Below, in pieces: positions 48,520-57,851 of a stretch of DNA of 64,000 nt. The DNA is from Actinomycetes bacterium (lineage in GTDB: Bacteria; Actinomycetota; Acidimicrobiia; Acidimicrobiales; Acidimicrobiaceae). A program made the position numbers and the translations under genes. How positions within the stretch are numbered: the first letter of the stretch is position 1; each line of letters begins with the position of its first letter. Below the pieces are notes generated by a model. That model did not search any database and had not been told where the DNA came from. It was given only the letters and a program-made list of their open reading frames with translations. The stretch lies in the NCBI GenBank assembly GCA_021799875.1, contig JAJYZP010000005.1, forward strand, positions 1 to 64,000, in the 5' to 3' direction.

Positions 48520-48565
48520 AGCGTGACGTGTCGATTCTCTCAGGGAGTGATCGACACGTCACGCT
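48520..48565. terminator. Perfect 16-bp stem between convergent PadR and leuA genes
   Basis: Arms 48520-48535 and 48550-48565 (AGCGTGACGTGTCGAT and its complement) are perfectly paired around a 14-base loop. The leuA stop codon (48540-48542) lies in the loop and one arm is leuA coding sequence. No T-run follows on either strand. It could serve as a bidirectional U-less terminator. Confidence 0.5.
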
Positions 48566-50087
48566 GCTCTAACCTAGTGCGCATACGCACCAGACGGTTG
48601 AGACCGTCAAGGTAGGCCTTGGCCGCAGCTTCGACGACATCGGTCGAGATAGCTCGTCCAGAGACTTTTAGCCCGGTGGAGGATTCGAGCTGTACAACTG
48701 CCGTTCCGACCGCGTCTACTCCTCCGGTGAGAGCTGTGATCGAGAGAGACGTGAGACGAGCCTCTAATTTGGTGGCCTCTGAAAGTGCTTGTGCTGCCGC
48801 ATCGAGCATGCCGTTTCCGGTAGCTGTGGTCGTCACGGATTGATGTTGAGAGGTCACGGTCACGGTTGCTGTCGCCAGGTCCGTCGACGACCCCGATACT
48901 GCAAGGTTGTCGAGCTGGAAGAAAGAGTCTTCGTGGACTCCCACCTCCTCCGTAACGATTGCTTCGATGTCTGCTTCGGTGATCTCTACTTTCCGATCGG
49001 CCAGGTCTTTGAACCGTTGAAACGCTGCGTTCAAGGCGTCACCCTGGATCGTTAAGCCCATTTTTGCGACGGTATCGGAGAAAGCATGGCGTCCGGAGTG
49101 TTTGCCGAGAACGATCTGAGATGCAGTCTGTCCAACACTCTCTGCGGCGATGATCTCATACGTCGAGCGATTCGAGAGCACACCGTGTTGGTGGATACCT
49201 GATTCGTGTGCGAACGCGTTGCGACCGACGACGGATTTATTGTATTGGACTGGGTATCCAGTCAATCTGCTGACGAGCCTGGAGGTTCGCGCGAGCTCCT
49301 CGGTCTTGATCTGCGTAGTTGCATTGGCGAAGATGTCGGAGCGGATCGTGAGTGCCATGACAACCTCCTCGAGTGCGGCGTTTCCGGCGCGCTCTCCGAG
49401 TCCATTGATGCAGACCTCTACCTGGCGCGCTCCGTTTTGGACTCCGGCAAGGGAGTTGGCGGTTGCGAGGCCGAGGTCGTTATGGCAGTGAGTCGAGATG
49501 ATGTACTCTCCGTGTATCTCCTTGGAGATATTGGCGATGAGGTCGCCGAACTCCCACGGGATACCGTAACCGACGGTATCGGGGATATTGAGAGTGGTTG
49601 CTCCGGCATCAACGGCACATTGCAGTACCTCTAACATGAAGTCATAGGGTGTTCGGGTTGCATCTTGTGGCGAAAATTCAACGTCAGCAGTGTGCTCTCG
49701 AGCGCGAGATACACCCGCTTTCGTCTCGGCAAGTACTTGGCTTGGGGACATCTTGAGCATGTGTTCCATGTGTGAAGGGCTCGTGGAGATGAAGACGTGA
49801 ATGCGTGCCTTATCAGCGTCTCGGAGCGCCTCCCAACAACGGTCAACGTCAGAGAGATGAGTGCGTGAGAGCGCTGCGATAGTCGGTCCTTGGACCGAGC
49901 GGGCAATGGCTGCGACCGCCTCAAAGTCGCCTTGCGATGCAACTGGAAAACCGGCTTCGATGTAGTCGACGTTGAGGCGAGCAAGTTGCTCTGCTATCTC
50001 TAGCTTCTCTGCGGCATCGAGGGAGATGCCGGGCGACTGCTCCCCGTCTCGAAGCGTGGTATCGAAGATGATGATTTTCTCTTGCAT
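48540..50087 (-). CDS. leuA: 2-isopropylmalate synthase
   Basis: 515 residues. IIIFDTTLRDGEQSPGISLD carries the metal/substrate residues of the TIM barrel, HCHNDLGLATANSLAGVQ the His pair, and GLGERAGNAALEEVVMAL the G-loop; a C-terminal LeuA allosteric domain (LSSITALTGGVDAVGTAVVQLE region) gives leucine feedback. It condenses acetyl-CoA with 2-ketoisovalerate. ATG at 50087 has AAAGGAG upstream; the longer in-frame reading to 50168 passes through the attenuator terminator and is not the start. Expression is probably controlled by the leader peptide and terminator just upstream. Confidence 0.95.
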   Translation of the reverse strand: MQEKIIIFDTTLRDGEQSPGISLDAAEKLEIAEQLARLNVDYIEAGFPVASQGDFEAVAAIARSVQGPTIAALSRTHLSDVDRCWEALRDADKARIHVFISTSPSHMEHMLKMSPSQVLAETKAGVSRAREHTADVEFSPQDATRTPYDFMLEVLQCAVDAGATTLNIPDTVGYGIPWEFGDLIANISKEIHGEYIISTHCHNDLGLATANSLAGVQNGARQVEVCINGLGERAGNAALEEVVMALTIRSDIFANATTQIKTEELARTSRLVSRLTGYPVQYNKSVVGRNAFAHESGIHQHGVLSNRSTYEIIAAESVGQTASQIVLGKHSGRHAFSDTVAKMGLTIQGDALNAAFQRFKDLADRKVEITEADIEAIVTEEVGVHEDSFFQLDNLAVSGSSTDLATATVTVTSQHQSVTTTATGNGMLDAAAQALSEATKLEARLTSLSITALTGGVDAVGTAVVQLESSTGLKVSGRAISTDVVEAAAKAYLDGLNRLVRMRTRLEQRDVSITP

Positions 50088-50142
50088 ACCGATTTCTCCT
50101 TTGTGTTCCAGTGAAGATCGACGTTGGCACTTCGCTTTGCCA

Positions 50143-50176
50143 ATAAAAAAACCTCCTGGCGCAAGCACAGGAGGTT
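50143..50176 (-). terminator. Intrinsic terminator/attenuator in the leuA leader
   Basis: On the minus strand AACCTCCTG (50176-50168) and CAGGAGGTT (50158-50150) form a perfect 9-bp stem with a 9-base loop, followed directly by a run of T (TTTTTATT). It is located 56 bp before the leuA ATG and after a Leu-codon leader peptide, so it fits an attenuator rather than a gene-end terminator. Confidence 0.8.
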
Positions 50177-50200
50177 CGACGACCGCAGGGGCGATCGTCG
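50177..50200 (-). promoter_or_regulatory. Upstream hairpin of the leuA attenuator
   Basis: CGACGATCGC and GCGGTCGTCG pair over 10 bp with one G-U wobble and a 4-base loop. It abuts the leader-peptide stop on one side and the terminator stem on the other, the position expected for an anti-antiterminator or pause hairpin. Confidence 0.6.
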
Positions 50201-50242
50201 TTACATAAGTAGTAGGTTCGAGGTGATACTCACCGCTGGCAT
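50201..50242 (-). CDS. leuL: leuA leader peptide with three consecutive Leu codons
   Basis: Thirteen codons from ATG 50242 encode MPAVSITSNLLLM, stop TAA. The Leu codons CTA CTA CTT are contiguous and lie right before the stop. No SD precedes the ATG; TAGCAT 7 bp upstream matches a TANNNT -10 box, so translation from a leaderless transcript is possible. Classical ribosome-mediated attenuation by leucine is inferred. Confidence 0.7.
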   Translation of the reverse strand: MPAVSITSNLLLM

Positions 50243-50358
50243 GAACGAGATGCTAGCACACTTCAGTAGTGCGGCGGCCTCCTATACGATGGAGGAGAGC
50301 GATATGGTTCTGACTCGGCCTCTCGATCGGCCGTTGAGACCCCGGTCGGCCTCGAGAT

Positions 50359-51930
50359 CTACGAGCACGAGACCGATCGGGCATAGATGATTCCCTCGGC
50401 GCTGTCGAGTTGGTCGATGATCTCTTTAGGAACCTCTGACCCCACCGCCAAGATCATGAGCGCCGTTCCGTCAGACTCTGTGGGTGATACACCCATAGAC
50501 GAGATTGAGATTCCTGCTTCTCCGAGAACGGTGCCGACCAGTCCGATCTTGCCGGGGCGATCATCGTTACGCACCGCGAGCATGTGTGCCGACGGAGGGA
50601 CCTCAACACCGTGACCGTCGACTTCGACGATTCGGGGTTCCGAGGCATTTCCGATGAACGTTCCGGAGACCGAGTGCGCCGGAGTCCTGAGCGTGACGAG
50701 CGAGACGTAGTGTTGACGTGGAGTAGCCGTGGTGGTCTCAGTGACCTCAAGGCCCCTCTCTGAAGCGAGTTGGGGGGCATTGACGTACGATACCGGTTCG
50801 TTTGTCCCGGCGGCAAAAATACCTTTAAGAGCCGCAAGGGTGAGGATTCTCGTGTCTTCGCCTGCCAGAACCCCTTGATACTCGATGTCGAGTCGTTCTG
50901 GGAGTCCGCCGTTGAGTGTTGCGAGGAAGCGACCAAGGGATTCGGTGAGACTGAGAAATGGCTTGATGACATCGGAAGCTTCGCCGGCATCGACGTTGAC
51001 CGCAAAGGGTACGAAGTCTCCACGAAATGCAAGAAGCAGTTGCTCTGCGATCGTGACGCCCGCCTTATCTTGTGCCTCTGAGGTTGAGGCACCGAGATGA
51101 GGGGTCACGACGACGTTCTCGAGGGTAAGGAGCGGTGAGTCCGTCGGTGGTTCTGACGCGAACACGTCGAGAGAGGCGCCACCCAACTGTCCGGAGACGA
51201 GCGCATCGTAGAGAGCGGCCTCGTCGACGATTCCTCCTCTCGCAGCATTGATGATGCGGAGACCTGGCTTGGCCTTCGCAAGCAGTTCTTTGTCGATGAG
51301 GCCTAGCGTTTCCTTCGATTTGGGAAGGTGAATGGTAAGAAAATCGGAGGTGGCGACGACCTGGTCTAACGCCATGAGCTCGACTCCCATCCTTCGCGCA
51401 CGCTCTTGCGAGACGTAGGGGTCATAGGCGACGAGCGACATTCCAAAGGCGAGGCATCGTTGGGCGACTAGCGCCCCGATTCGGCCAAGTCCGACGATTC
51501 CGATCGTCTTTCCGTAGAGCTCGACACCCTCCCACTTCGATCGCTCCCATCGTCCAGCAACAAGAGCATTGTGAGCTTGTGGAACGTTTCGAGCTTGAGA
51601 GAGCAGGAGTGCCATAGTGAGCTCTGCCGCGGAGAGGATATTTGATTGGGGAGCATTTACCACCATGACGCCGCGACTCGTTGCGACTGCGACATCAACG
51701 TTGTCGAGACCGATACCCGCGCGACCGACTACCTGGAGAACATCGGCAGCCTCAAGAACCTCTCGAGTTACCTTGGTGGCAGAACGAATAATCATGGCGT
51801 GCACGCCTTTGACGGCATCTAAAAGGCTGGTGGGGCTCGTGGTGAGATCGATAATGACCTCGTGCCCCGCCTTTCGTAGGAGTTCGAGTCCGTTGTCGGC
51901 TATCTCTTCGGTCACCAATATTTTTGCCAT
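50359..51930 (-). CDS. serA: D-3-phosphoglycerate dehydrogenase (long type)
   Basis: About 523 residues from ATG 51930 (GGAGA upstream); a start seven codons earlier is less likely. NAD motif GIVGLGRIGALVAQRCLAFG, substrate-binding Arg region NAARGGIVDEAALYDAL and catalytic His in VVTPHLGASTSEAQ are present. An intervening (ASB-like) domain and a C-terminal ACT domain (NDDRPGKIGLVGTVLGEAGI) make it the long, serine-regulated actinobacterial form. It oxidises 3-phosphoglycerate, the first step of serine synthesis; serC lies 1.4 kb away. Confidence 0.95.
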   Translation of the reverse strand: MAKILVTEEIADNGLELLRKAGHEVIIDLTTSPTSLLDAVKGVHAMIIRSATKVTREVLEAADVLQVVGRAGIGLDNVDVAVATSRGVMVVNAPQSNILSAAELTMALLLSQARNVPQAHNALVAGRWERSKWEGVELYGKTIGIVGLGRIGALVAQRCLAFGMSLVAYDPYVSQERARRMGVELMALDQVVATSDFLTIHLPKSKETLGLIDKELLAKAKPGLRIINAARGGIVDEAALYDALVSGQLGGASLDVFASEPPTDSPLLTLENVVVTPHLGASTSEAQDKAGVTIAEQLLLAFRGDFVPFAVNVDAGEASDVIKPFLSLTESLGRFLATLNGGLPERLDIEYQGVLAGEDTRILTLAALKGIFAAGTNEPVSYVNAPQLASERGLEVTETTTATPRQHYVSLVTLRTPAHSVSGTFIGNASEPRIVEVDGHGVEVPPSAHMLAVRNDDRPGKIGLVGTVLGEAGISISSMGVSPTESDGTALMILAVGSEVPKEIIDQLDSAEGIIYARSVSCS

Positions 51931-52056
51931 GTTTAATTGGTCTCCTCGCACTGGTTAATTGTCCACTCGATCTGTGTTAGCGCCTAGGTATGCGTCTACG
52001 TTACGGCCGACAACTAGAGAAGATCCTAGCCGATGTTACCGCTGGTTCGATGACGG

Positions 52057-52088
52057 GACGTTCGGGTGAGGATACTCCTCGGAACGTC
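52057..52088. terminator. Hairpin downstream of the aminotransferase gene
   Basis: GACGTTC (52057-52063) pairs with GAACGTC (52082-52088), and GAGGA (52068-52072) with TCCTC (52076-52080) inside it, giving a two-part stem. It lies 14 bp past the minus-strand stop at 52102. No T-run is visible, so termination is uncertain. Confidence 0.4.
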
Positions 52089-52101
52089 TCTGGTTCGTGA
52101 C

Positions 52102-53313
52102 TTAGCCCTCTGCAGAGTTGACAAAGTCGGTGAAGCGTTTGATACCTTCGACGAGGTCTGCCTCTGCGAGTGCGTAGGAGAATCGTAGGTAACCAGGAGC
52201 CCCAAATGCCTCTCCGGGAACAACAGCGATCTTGGCCTGATCGAGAAGCAGCTCTGCGAGTTCCATCGTTGAAGTGACCGATTGATTACCGAAACGCTTC
52301 TTGAGGAGGTCTCCAACGTAAGGGAAGGCGTAGAAGGCACCCTGGGGAAGCTCGAGATCGACGCCTTCGATACTACTGAGCATTGAGGTCATCGTTCGAC
52401 GGCGCTGGTCGAAGGCGTCGATCATTGGTTGAACCGCTGACAGATCGGCCGTAAGAGCTGCGAGAGCTGCCCTCTGGGATACGTTTGAAATGTTGGAGGT
52501 GACCTGGGATTGGAGATTGGCAGCGGCTTTGGTTACTGGCGGGGGGGCGATCATCCAACCGATTCGCCAGCCCGTCATAGCGTAGGTTTTGGCTACACCA
52601 TTGACGATTACGCCGGTCTCTTTCAGCGCCTCCGAACACGCGAAGATTGAAGTAGATCGGTTGCCATCGTAGGTGAGATGTTCGTAGATCTCGTCGGCCA
52701 TGACCGCGACGTCGTGATCTGCGAGGAATGTTGCGAGCTCGGAGGTCTCTTGGGGTGTGTAGAGCGCGCCAGTGGGGTTCGACGGTGAGACGTGTAGGAA
52801 GAGTCTCGTGTGCTTGGTGAGATACGGTTCTATCGTCGCAGGGGTAACCTTGAACCCGTTCTCATGGGTCGTTGGTATCTCGATTGGCACTCCACCGGCG
52901 AGACGTACGAGCTCTGGGTAGGTCGTCCAAAATGGTGATGGGACAAGAACCTCGTCTCCTTCATCAACCATGGTAACAATGGTGTTGAAAATTGCGTGTT
53001 TTGCTCCGTTGGTAACGATTATCTGAGATGGTTCGTATCGTAGGCCCGAGTCTCGGAGGGTCTTGATCGCAATAGCCTCTTTCAGTTCGGGCAGACCGGT
53101 TGCTGCGGTGTAGTGATGATTCTTTGGGTCTGAGGTTGCACGGGCTGCAGCTTCGACGATAAAGTGAGGAGTAGGGAAGTCTGGTTCGCCAGCACCGAAG
53201 CCGATGATATCGATTCCCGCAGCTGAAAGAGCCTTAGCCTTCGCGTCGATGGCGAGCGTCGCTGATTCTGCAACTCGAGTGATTCGCTGTGAGATACGGA
53301 TCTCGCTGGGCAT
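52102..53313 (-). CDS. Class I pyridoxal-phosphate aminotransferase (aspartate type)
   Basis: 403 residues from ATG 53313 (GGCGGAG 4 nt upstream); the longer frame to 53457 reaches into serC and is rejected. FGAGEPDFPTPHFIVEAA, the PLP-contact SPSNPTGALY and ADEIYEHLTYDG, and the PLP lysine in VNGVAKTYAMTGWRIGW identify the AspC-like subgroup I. Substrate could be aspartate or a broader amino acid range. It is divergent from serC with only 41 bp between start codons. Confidence 0.88.
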   Translation of the reverse strand: MPSEIRISQRITRVAESATLAIDAKAKALSAAGIDIIGFGAGEPDFPTPHFIVEAAARATSDPKNHHYTAATGLPELKEAIAIKTLRDSGLRYEPSQIIVTNGAKHAIFNTIVTMVDEGDEVLVPSPFWTTYPELVRLAGGVPIEIPTTHENGFKVTPATIEPYLTKHTRLFLHVSPSNPTGALYTPQETSELATFLADHDVAVMADEIYEHLTYDGNRSTSIFACSEALKETGVIVNGVAKTYAMTGWRIGWMIAPPPVTKAAANLQSQVTSNISNVSQRAALAALTADLSAVQPMIDAFDQRRRTMTSMLSSIEGVDLELPQGAFYAFPYVGDLLKKRFGNQSVTSTMELAELLLDQAKIAVVPGEAFGAPGYLRFSYALAEADLVEGIKRFTDFVNSAEG

Positions 53314-53354
53314 GGAACTCCGCCTTTGTAGTTGGACTAGTGAAGGGTAGTTTA

Positions 53355-54479
53355 ATGAGTGATAGAACGTCGCTGACGATACCGAAGGAATTGCTTCCTC
53401 ACGATGGTCGTTTTGGCTCGGGACCGTCCAAGGTTCGTCCGGAAGCGGTGCAGTCACTCGCCGAGTTTGGCACGACCTATCTCGGCACCAGTCATCGTCA
53501 AGCGACCGTCAAAGACATTGTCGGTCGATTACGGCAAGGTCTGATGAACCTCTTCGAGCTTCCAGAGGGCTACGAAGTCATGCTTGGTAATGGAGGTTCG
53601 ACGTGCTTTTGGGATGCTGCGACCTTCTCGCTGATAGAACGTAAGAGTCAGCACCTCTCCTTCGGTGAGTTCTCTTCGAAGTTCGCTACCGCAGCATCGC
53701 TCGCTCCTCATCTGCAGGCGCCTGAAGTCATTGAATCTGAGGCCGGAACTCATCCCGAGGCAGTCGTACGCTCGGACGTGGATACCTACGCCTTGACCCA
53801 CAACGAGACCTCTACCGGCGTATCGATGGAGATCGTTCGTCCCGTTGGTTCGAGTGGCATTGTGGCGGTTGATGCGACGTCGGGCGCCGGAGCACTGCGA
53901 GTAGACCCAGCAGAGTTTGATTGCTACTACTTTGCCCCCCAGAAGAGTTTTGCATCCGATGGCGGACTCTGGCTGGCCTTACTCTCACCCCAGGCCGTCG
54001 AACGAATCGCAACGATCAAAGCGTCGGGACGATGGGTGCCGGCCTTTTTAGACCTGTCGATTGCGCTGGAGAACTCTCGTCTCAACCAAACATACAACAC
54101 TCCGGCTCTAGCAACGATCTACCTGATGCTGAATCAGGTCGAGTGGATGCTCCAAAATGGCGGCTTGAGCTTTGCGGTTGGTAGATCGGATGCCTCAGCA
54201 GAACTACTGTACGGATGGGCAGAGCGATCGACTTTTGCTCGACCATTTGTACAAAATCCTCGAGATCGTTCTCACGTTGTAGGAACGATCGACTTTGTTG
54301 ATGGTATCGATGCTGCACGAATCGCTTCGGTTTTGCGATCAAATCAGGTCGTCGATACCGAGCCGTATCGCAAACTCGGTAGAAATCAACTTCGCATAGC
54401 GATGTTTCCCGCAGTCGATCCCGCTGATGTAGAGGCGCTTACACACTGCATTGACTACGTCGTCGAGAGGCTGAGCTAG
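53355..54479 (+). CDS. serC: Phosphoserine aminotransferase (mycobacterial type)
   Basis: 374 residues from ATG 53355, with AAGGGTAG upstream; the upstream in-frame ATG at 53289 lies inside the divergent gene. GRFGSGPSKVRPEAVQSLAE, YEVMLGNGGSTCFWDAATF and the PLP lysine in FAPQKSFASDGGLW match the actinobacterial SerC family. It makes 3-phosphoserine from 3-phosphohydroxypyruvate, following SerA, whose gene is nearby on the other strand. Confidence 0.92.
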   Translation: MSDRTSLTIPKELLPHDGRFGSGPSKVRPEAVQSLAEFGTTYLGTSHRQATVKDIVGRLRQGLMNLFELPEGYEVMLGNGGSTCFWDAATFSLIERKSQHLSFGEFSSKFATAASLAPHLQAPEVIESEAGTHPEAVVRSDVDTYALTHNETSTGVSMEIVRPVGSSGIVAVDATSGAGALRVDPAEFDCYYFAPQKSFASDGGLWLALLSPQAVERIATIKASGRWVPAFLDLSIALENSRLNQTYNTPALATIYLMLNQVEWMLQNGGLSFAVGRSDASAELLYGWAERSTFARPFVQNPRDRSHVVGTIDFVDGIDAARIASVLRSNQVVDTEPYRKLGRNQLRIAMFPAVDPADVEALTHCIDYVVERLS

Positions 54480-54705
54480 GACGAAACGCACTTCTCTGTG
54501 GAGAGGACCTTCGCTGCGTCGGCGAGATTGTGGGTACTCCGATAGTGTGCTGTGGCGGGGCCGATGGCATCTTAGAATTGTTTGGCGTTCCATTGGTGGG
54601 TCCTCCGCAGGGGCAAGTAGGTGGTCGTACCTCTGACGAGGGGAAACTCAAGGTAGTGCACAAGATCACCGGGTCGCAGCTCGGCAGTTGTCGGAGTGGT
54701 TTGAG

Positions 54706-55635
54706 GTGAGTCGACGTGCTCTTGTGCTCTTTGTAGCTCTCGGGGTGATGTGGGGTAGTTCCTACACGTTGATCAAGGTTGCGGTTGCACACCTCTCCGC
54801 TCTCGATCTCGTTACCTACCGAGTCTTTGCAGCTGCGATTGTGACATCTGCGCTCGCCCTTCGCGCAGAGCGTCGTCGATTTATCACAAGCTTGAGGCCG
54901 CGGGTGCTGATGGTGCTTATCCTCTCGAGCCTCGTCTCCTTTGTTGCTCCATATCTCTTGATTACCTGGGGAGAGACCTCTGTCGCAGCCTCGCTCGCTG
55001 GGATGTTGAACACGCTGACGCCTATCTTCACTGCACTTCTGAGCCCGCTCTTTTTTCGGGGCCGTGCTCTGGGGCGATCGACTTGGGTGGGTATCGTTGT
55101 TGGTCTCACCGGAGCCGTCTTGGTCTTTCACCCTTGGTATGGAGTTGGACATACTGGGGCCACCGCTACCGTGGGAATTATCGTGGCTGCCGCCTCCTAT
55201 GGTCTCGGAATCATTGTGCAGAAGCGGTATCTGCTGCAACTTGGCTTGACCTCTCTCCAGCTCATTGCAGTTCAGCTCGTCGTCGCTTCGATACTGTGTT
55301 TGGGGCTAGACCCCGGAATCATTGGGCGATCTGCTCACGCTCCGCTCGATGCCTTTCTTATAGCGTGCGCTCTGGGGATTTTTAATACCGGTTTGACCGC
55401 ACTTTTGATGCTCAAGCTGGTCGCTACGGCGAGCGCCACGCTCTCATCTTCAGTGACCTATCTCATCGCCATCATCTCTGTATTCGAGGGAGCAGTGGTT
55501 CTCGGAGAGCCGCTCGGCCTCACCTTTGTGGCTGGATCAATCGTGATAGTTCTTGGAGTCGTGATCGTCGGTCTCGGACCTACGATGCACGCTTATGTGC
55601 GCCGAGCTAAAGCCGCGTTGTTGGGAGCCAGCTAG
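54706..55635 (+). CDS. EamA/DMT-family permease
   Basis: About 309 residues with ten membrane segments and two EamA repeats (VLFVALGVMWGSSYTLIKVA; SYGLGIIVQKRYLLQLG onwards). DMT permeases export or import metabolites such as amino acids and nucleosides. GTG 54706 was chosen since GGAG lies about 9 nt upstream; TTG 54688 and GTG 54697 are alternatives. The last 29 bp overlap the 3' end of leuD on the other strand. With serC and BCAA genes around, an amino-acid exporter is plausible but unproven. Confidence 0.82.
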   Translation: MSRRALVLFVALGVMWGSSYTLIKVAVAHLSALDLVTYRVFAAAIVTSALALRAERRRFITSLRPRVLMVLILSSLVSFVAPYLLITWGETSVAASLAGMLNTLTPIFTALLSPLFFRGRALGRSTWVGIVVGLTGAVLVFHPWYGVGHTGATATVGIIVAAASYGLGIIVQKRYLLQLGLTSLQLIAVQLVVASILCLGLDPGIIGRSAHAPLDAFLIACALGIFNTGLTALLMLKLVATASATLSSSVTYLIAIISVFEGAVVLGEPLGLTFVAGSIVIVLGVVIVGLGPTMHAYVRRAKAALLGAS

Positions 55636-56209
55636 CTCGCGTTTGCTCGAAGGAGGTGATATTCGCCTCGTAACGAAGCGTGAGAGCAATATCATCGAGG
55701 CCCTGGATGAATCGCTCCTGGGTAAAGGGGTCGAGCGGGAACGACGCTGTCACGGAGCGGTCTCCGCTCTCGGCGTGAATGGTCAGTTCGGAGAGATCGA
55801 TGGTGATCTCGCTGCTCGGAGAGCTCTCTATCAAGGTCTGTAACGCCTCGACGCAAGACTCGTCGATCATGACCGGTACGACACCAACTTTTGTGCAGTT
55901 GCTTCGGAAGATGTCTCCAAAGCGTGCGGACACAACGGCCTCAAAGCCGTAGTCCTGGAGTGCCCAGACGGCGTGCTCTCTTGAGGACCCAACGCCAAAA
56001 TTCGCACCGGCGACGAGAATCTTTGCTCCACGGTAGCGCTCGTCGTTCAAGACAAAGGAAGGGTCCTCCCTCCACTCGGAGAAGAGCCCGGATCCAAAAC
56101 CGGTCCGTTCAACTCGCTTGAGCCATTCGCTGGGGATGATTTGATCTGTATCGACATCGGAACGACGCAGTGGAACACCGCTAGCGCGGATGATGGTTGT
56201 GGGTTTCAT
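55607..56209 (-). CDS. leuD: 3-isopropylmalate dehydratase small subunit
   Basis: 200 residues, swivel-domain aconitase-like: GVPLRRSDVDTDQIIPSEWLKR, GANFGVGSSREHAVWALQDYGFEAVVS and FRSNCTKVGVVPVMID are the family signatures. With LeuC it isomerises 2- to 3-isopropylmalate. ATG 56209 lies 28 bp after the leuC stop. Its 3' end overlaps the convergent EamA permease by 29 bp. Confidence 0.95.
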   Translation of the reverse strand: MKPTTIIRASGVPLRRSDVDTDQIIPSEWLKRVERTGFGSGLFSEWREDPSFVLNDERYRGAKILVAGANFGVGSSREHAVWALQDYGFEAVVSARFGDIFRSNCTKVGVVPVMIDESCVEALQTLIESSPSSEITIDLSELTIHAESGDRSVTASFPLDPFTQERFIQGLDDIALTLRYEANITSFEQTRASWLPTTRL

Positions 56210-56237
56210 GACGAGAAGGCTCCTCTATCAGGTTGAA

Positions 56238-57635
56238 CTAGATGTCGGTCGGTGTCGCAAAATGTCCTGCGATGGCGGTCGCAGCAGCTATCGCTGGCGA
56301 GACGAGATGGGTTCGTCCACCTTTTCCTTGGCGACCCTCAAAGTTGCGATTCGATGTGGAGGCACTACGCTCTCCGACCGATAACTGGTCGGGATTCATG
56401 CCAAGGCACATAGAGCAGCCGGCCTCTCTCCATTCGAAGCCAGCTGAGGTAAAGATAACGTCGAGCCCTTCCTGCTCTGCTTGAGCCTTGACTCGTTGTG
56501 AGCCTGGAACGACGAGTCCTCGCACCCCCGGAGCGATCTTTTTGCCGTCAACTATCGAGGCAGCCAGCCGCAGATCTTCAATGCGTGAGTTTGTGCAAGA
56601 ACCGAGAAAAACGGTATTGATCGGTATCTCTCGGATCGGGGTACCCGGCTTGAGGCCCATATAGGTAAGGGCTCGACGAGCTGATTCAACTGCGTCTGGT
56701 TCGGTGAAACTCTCAGGATCGGGGATAGATCCATCGATTGAGGCCACCTGTGCAGGGTTAGTGCCCCATGAGACGTGCGGCGTAAGCTCCGATCCCGAGA
56801 TGTTGACCTCGAGGTCGAATCGAGCATCGGCATCGCTTCGGAGGGTCTGCCAGTACGCAACGGCCTCATCGAATGCGGAACCCTTCGGCGCGTGGGTGCG
56901 TCCCTCGAGGTAGGAAAAAGTGGTTTCGTCTGGAGCGATCATGCCTGCGCGCGCACCGGCTTCAATCGACATGTTACAGATCGTCATCCGACCTTCCATG
57001 GAGAGGTTTCGGATGACCTCGCCTCGATACTCAATAACGTATCCAATGCCACCGCCAGTTCCGATTTTGCCAATGATCGCCAAGATGACGTCTTTCGCGG
57101 TGACGCCGATCGGAAGCTGGCCATCGATCGTAATCGCCAATGTCTTTGGGCGAGATTGAGGCAGGGTCTGGGTCGCGAGGACGTGTTCTACCTCAGAGGT
57201 ACCGATGCCGAACGCAAGTGCTCCGAAAGCCCCATGCGTGGCGGTATGGGAGTCACCGCACACGATGGTCATACCTGGAAGTGTGATACCTTGCTCTGGC
57301 CCAATTACGTGAACAATCCCCTGATTTGGTGAGCCCATAGGGTACAAGGTGATATCGAACTCAGCGCAGTTCGCTGCTAGCGCTTCTAGTTGCTTGGCTG
57401 AGATCGGATCTTGTAGTGGTGCAAAGATGTCTTGGGTTGGAACGTTGTGATCCGCCGTCGCAAGCGTCAGGTCAGGCCGTCGAACGGTTCTCCCTGCCAT
57501 GCGTAGTCCGTCGAAGGCTTGAGGAGAGGTCACCTCATGAATGAGGTGTAGATCGATATAGAGGAGGTTGGGCTCGCCGTCCCGTGACACGACGACGTGA
57601 TCGTCCCAGACCTTCTCTGACAGAGTTTTCCCCAT
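56238..57635 (-). CDS. leuC: 3-isopropylmalate dehydratase large subunit
   Basis: 465 residues. The [4Fe-4S] ligands appear as the Cys in [13 protein letters not shown] and the pair in [30 protein letters not shown] and [15 protein letters not shown] complete the family pattern. ATG at 57635 has GAGGAG 6-7 nt upstream. leuC-leuD form an operon. The 216 bp between greA and leuC contain no clear Leu-rich leader peptide; a short hairpin AGCTAC/GTAGCT is the only structure seen. Confidence 0.95.
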   Translation of the reverse strand: MGKTLSEKVWDDHVVVSRDGEPNLLYIDLHLIHEVTSPQAFDGLRMAGRTVRRPDLTLATADHNVPTQDIFAPLQDPISAKQLEALAANCAEFDITLYPMGSPNQGIVHVIGPEQGITLPGMTIVCGDSHTATHGAFGALAFGIGTSEVEHVLATQTLPQSRPKTLAITIDGQLPIGVTAKDVILAIIGKIGTGGGIGYVIEYRGEVIRNLSMEGRMTICNMSIEAGARAGMIAPDETTFSYLEGRTHAPKGSAFDEAVAYWQTLRSDADARFDLEVNISGSELTPHVSWGTNPAQVASIDGSIPDPESFTEPDAVESARRALTYMGLKPGTPIREIPINTVFLGSCTNSRIEDLRLAASIVDGKKIAPGVRGLVVPGSQRVKAQAEQEGLDVIFTSAGFEWREAGCSMCLGMNPDQLSVGERSASTSNRNFEGRQGKGGRTHLVSPAIAAATAIAGHFATPTDI

Positions 57636-57851
57636 AATGTACTCCTCTAAAGGGTTGCGAGCTACGTGGTAGCTGTGCGGATTCTTAAGTTAGAGGCAGC
57701 TTCCCGTTACCTCTGCCGCATCGATCCTCCACTTGAAAGTCGGCAGCAGGTATTCGAGTGAGATCTGCGAGCAGCAGAGCCGCACCGAACTGGGAAGCAG
57801 TTCGATTTTTGACCGTATCGGAGGATCTGGCGGGGCTCGGGCTGAGGAACG

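Noticed and set aside
50088-50168. Longer leuA start at 50168
   Set aside because: It would translate through the attenuator terminator T-run; ATG 50087 has the proper SD and begins at the conserved N-terminus.
57636-57740. Short minus-strand frame ([15 protein letters not shown]) upstream of leuC, considered as a leader peptide
   Set aside because: Only two non-adjacent Leu codons, no U-tailed terminator, and only a weak hairpin.
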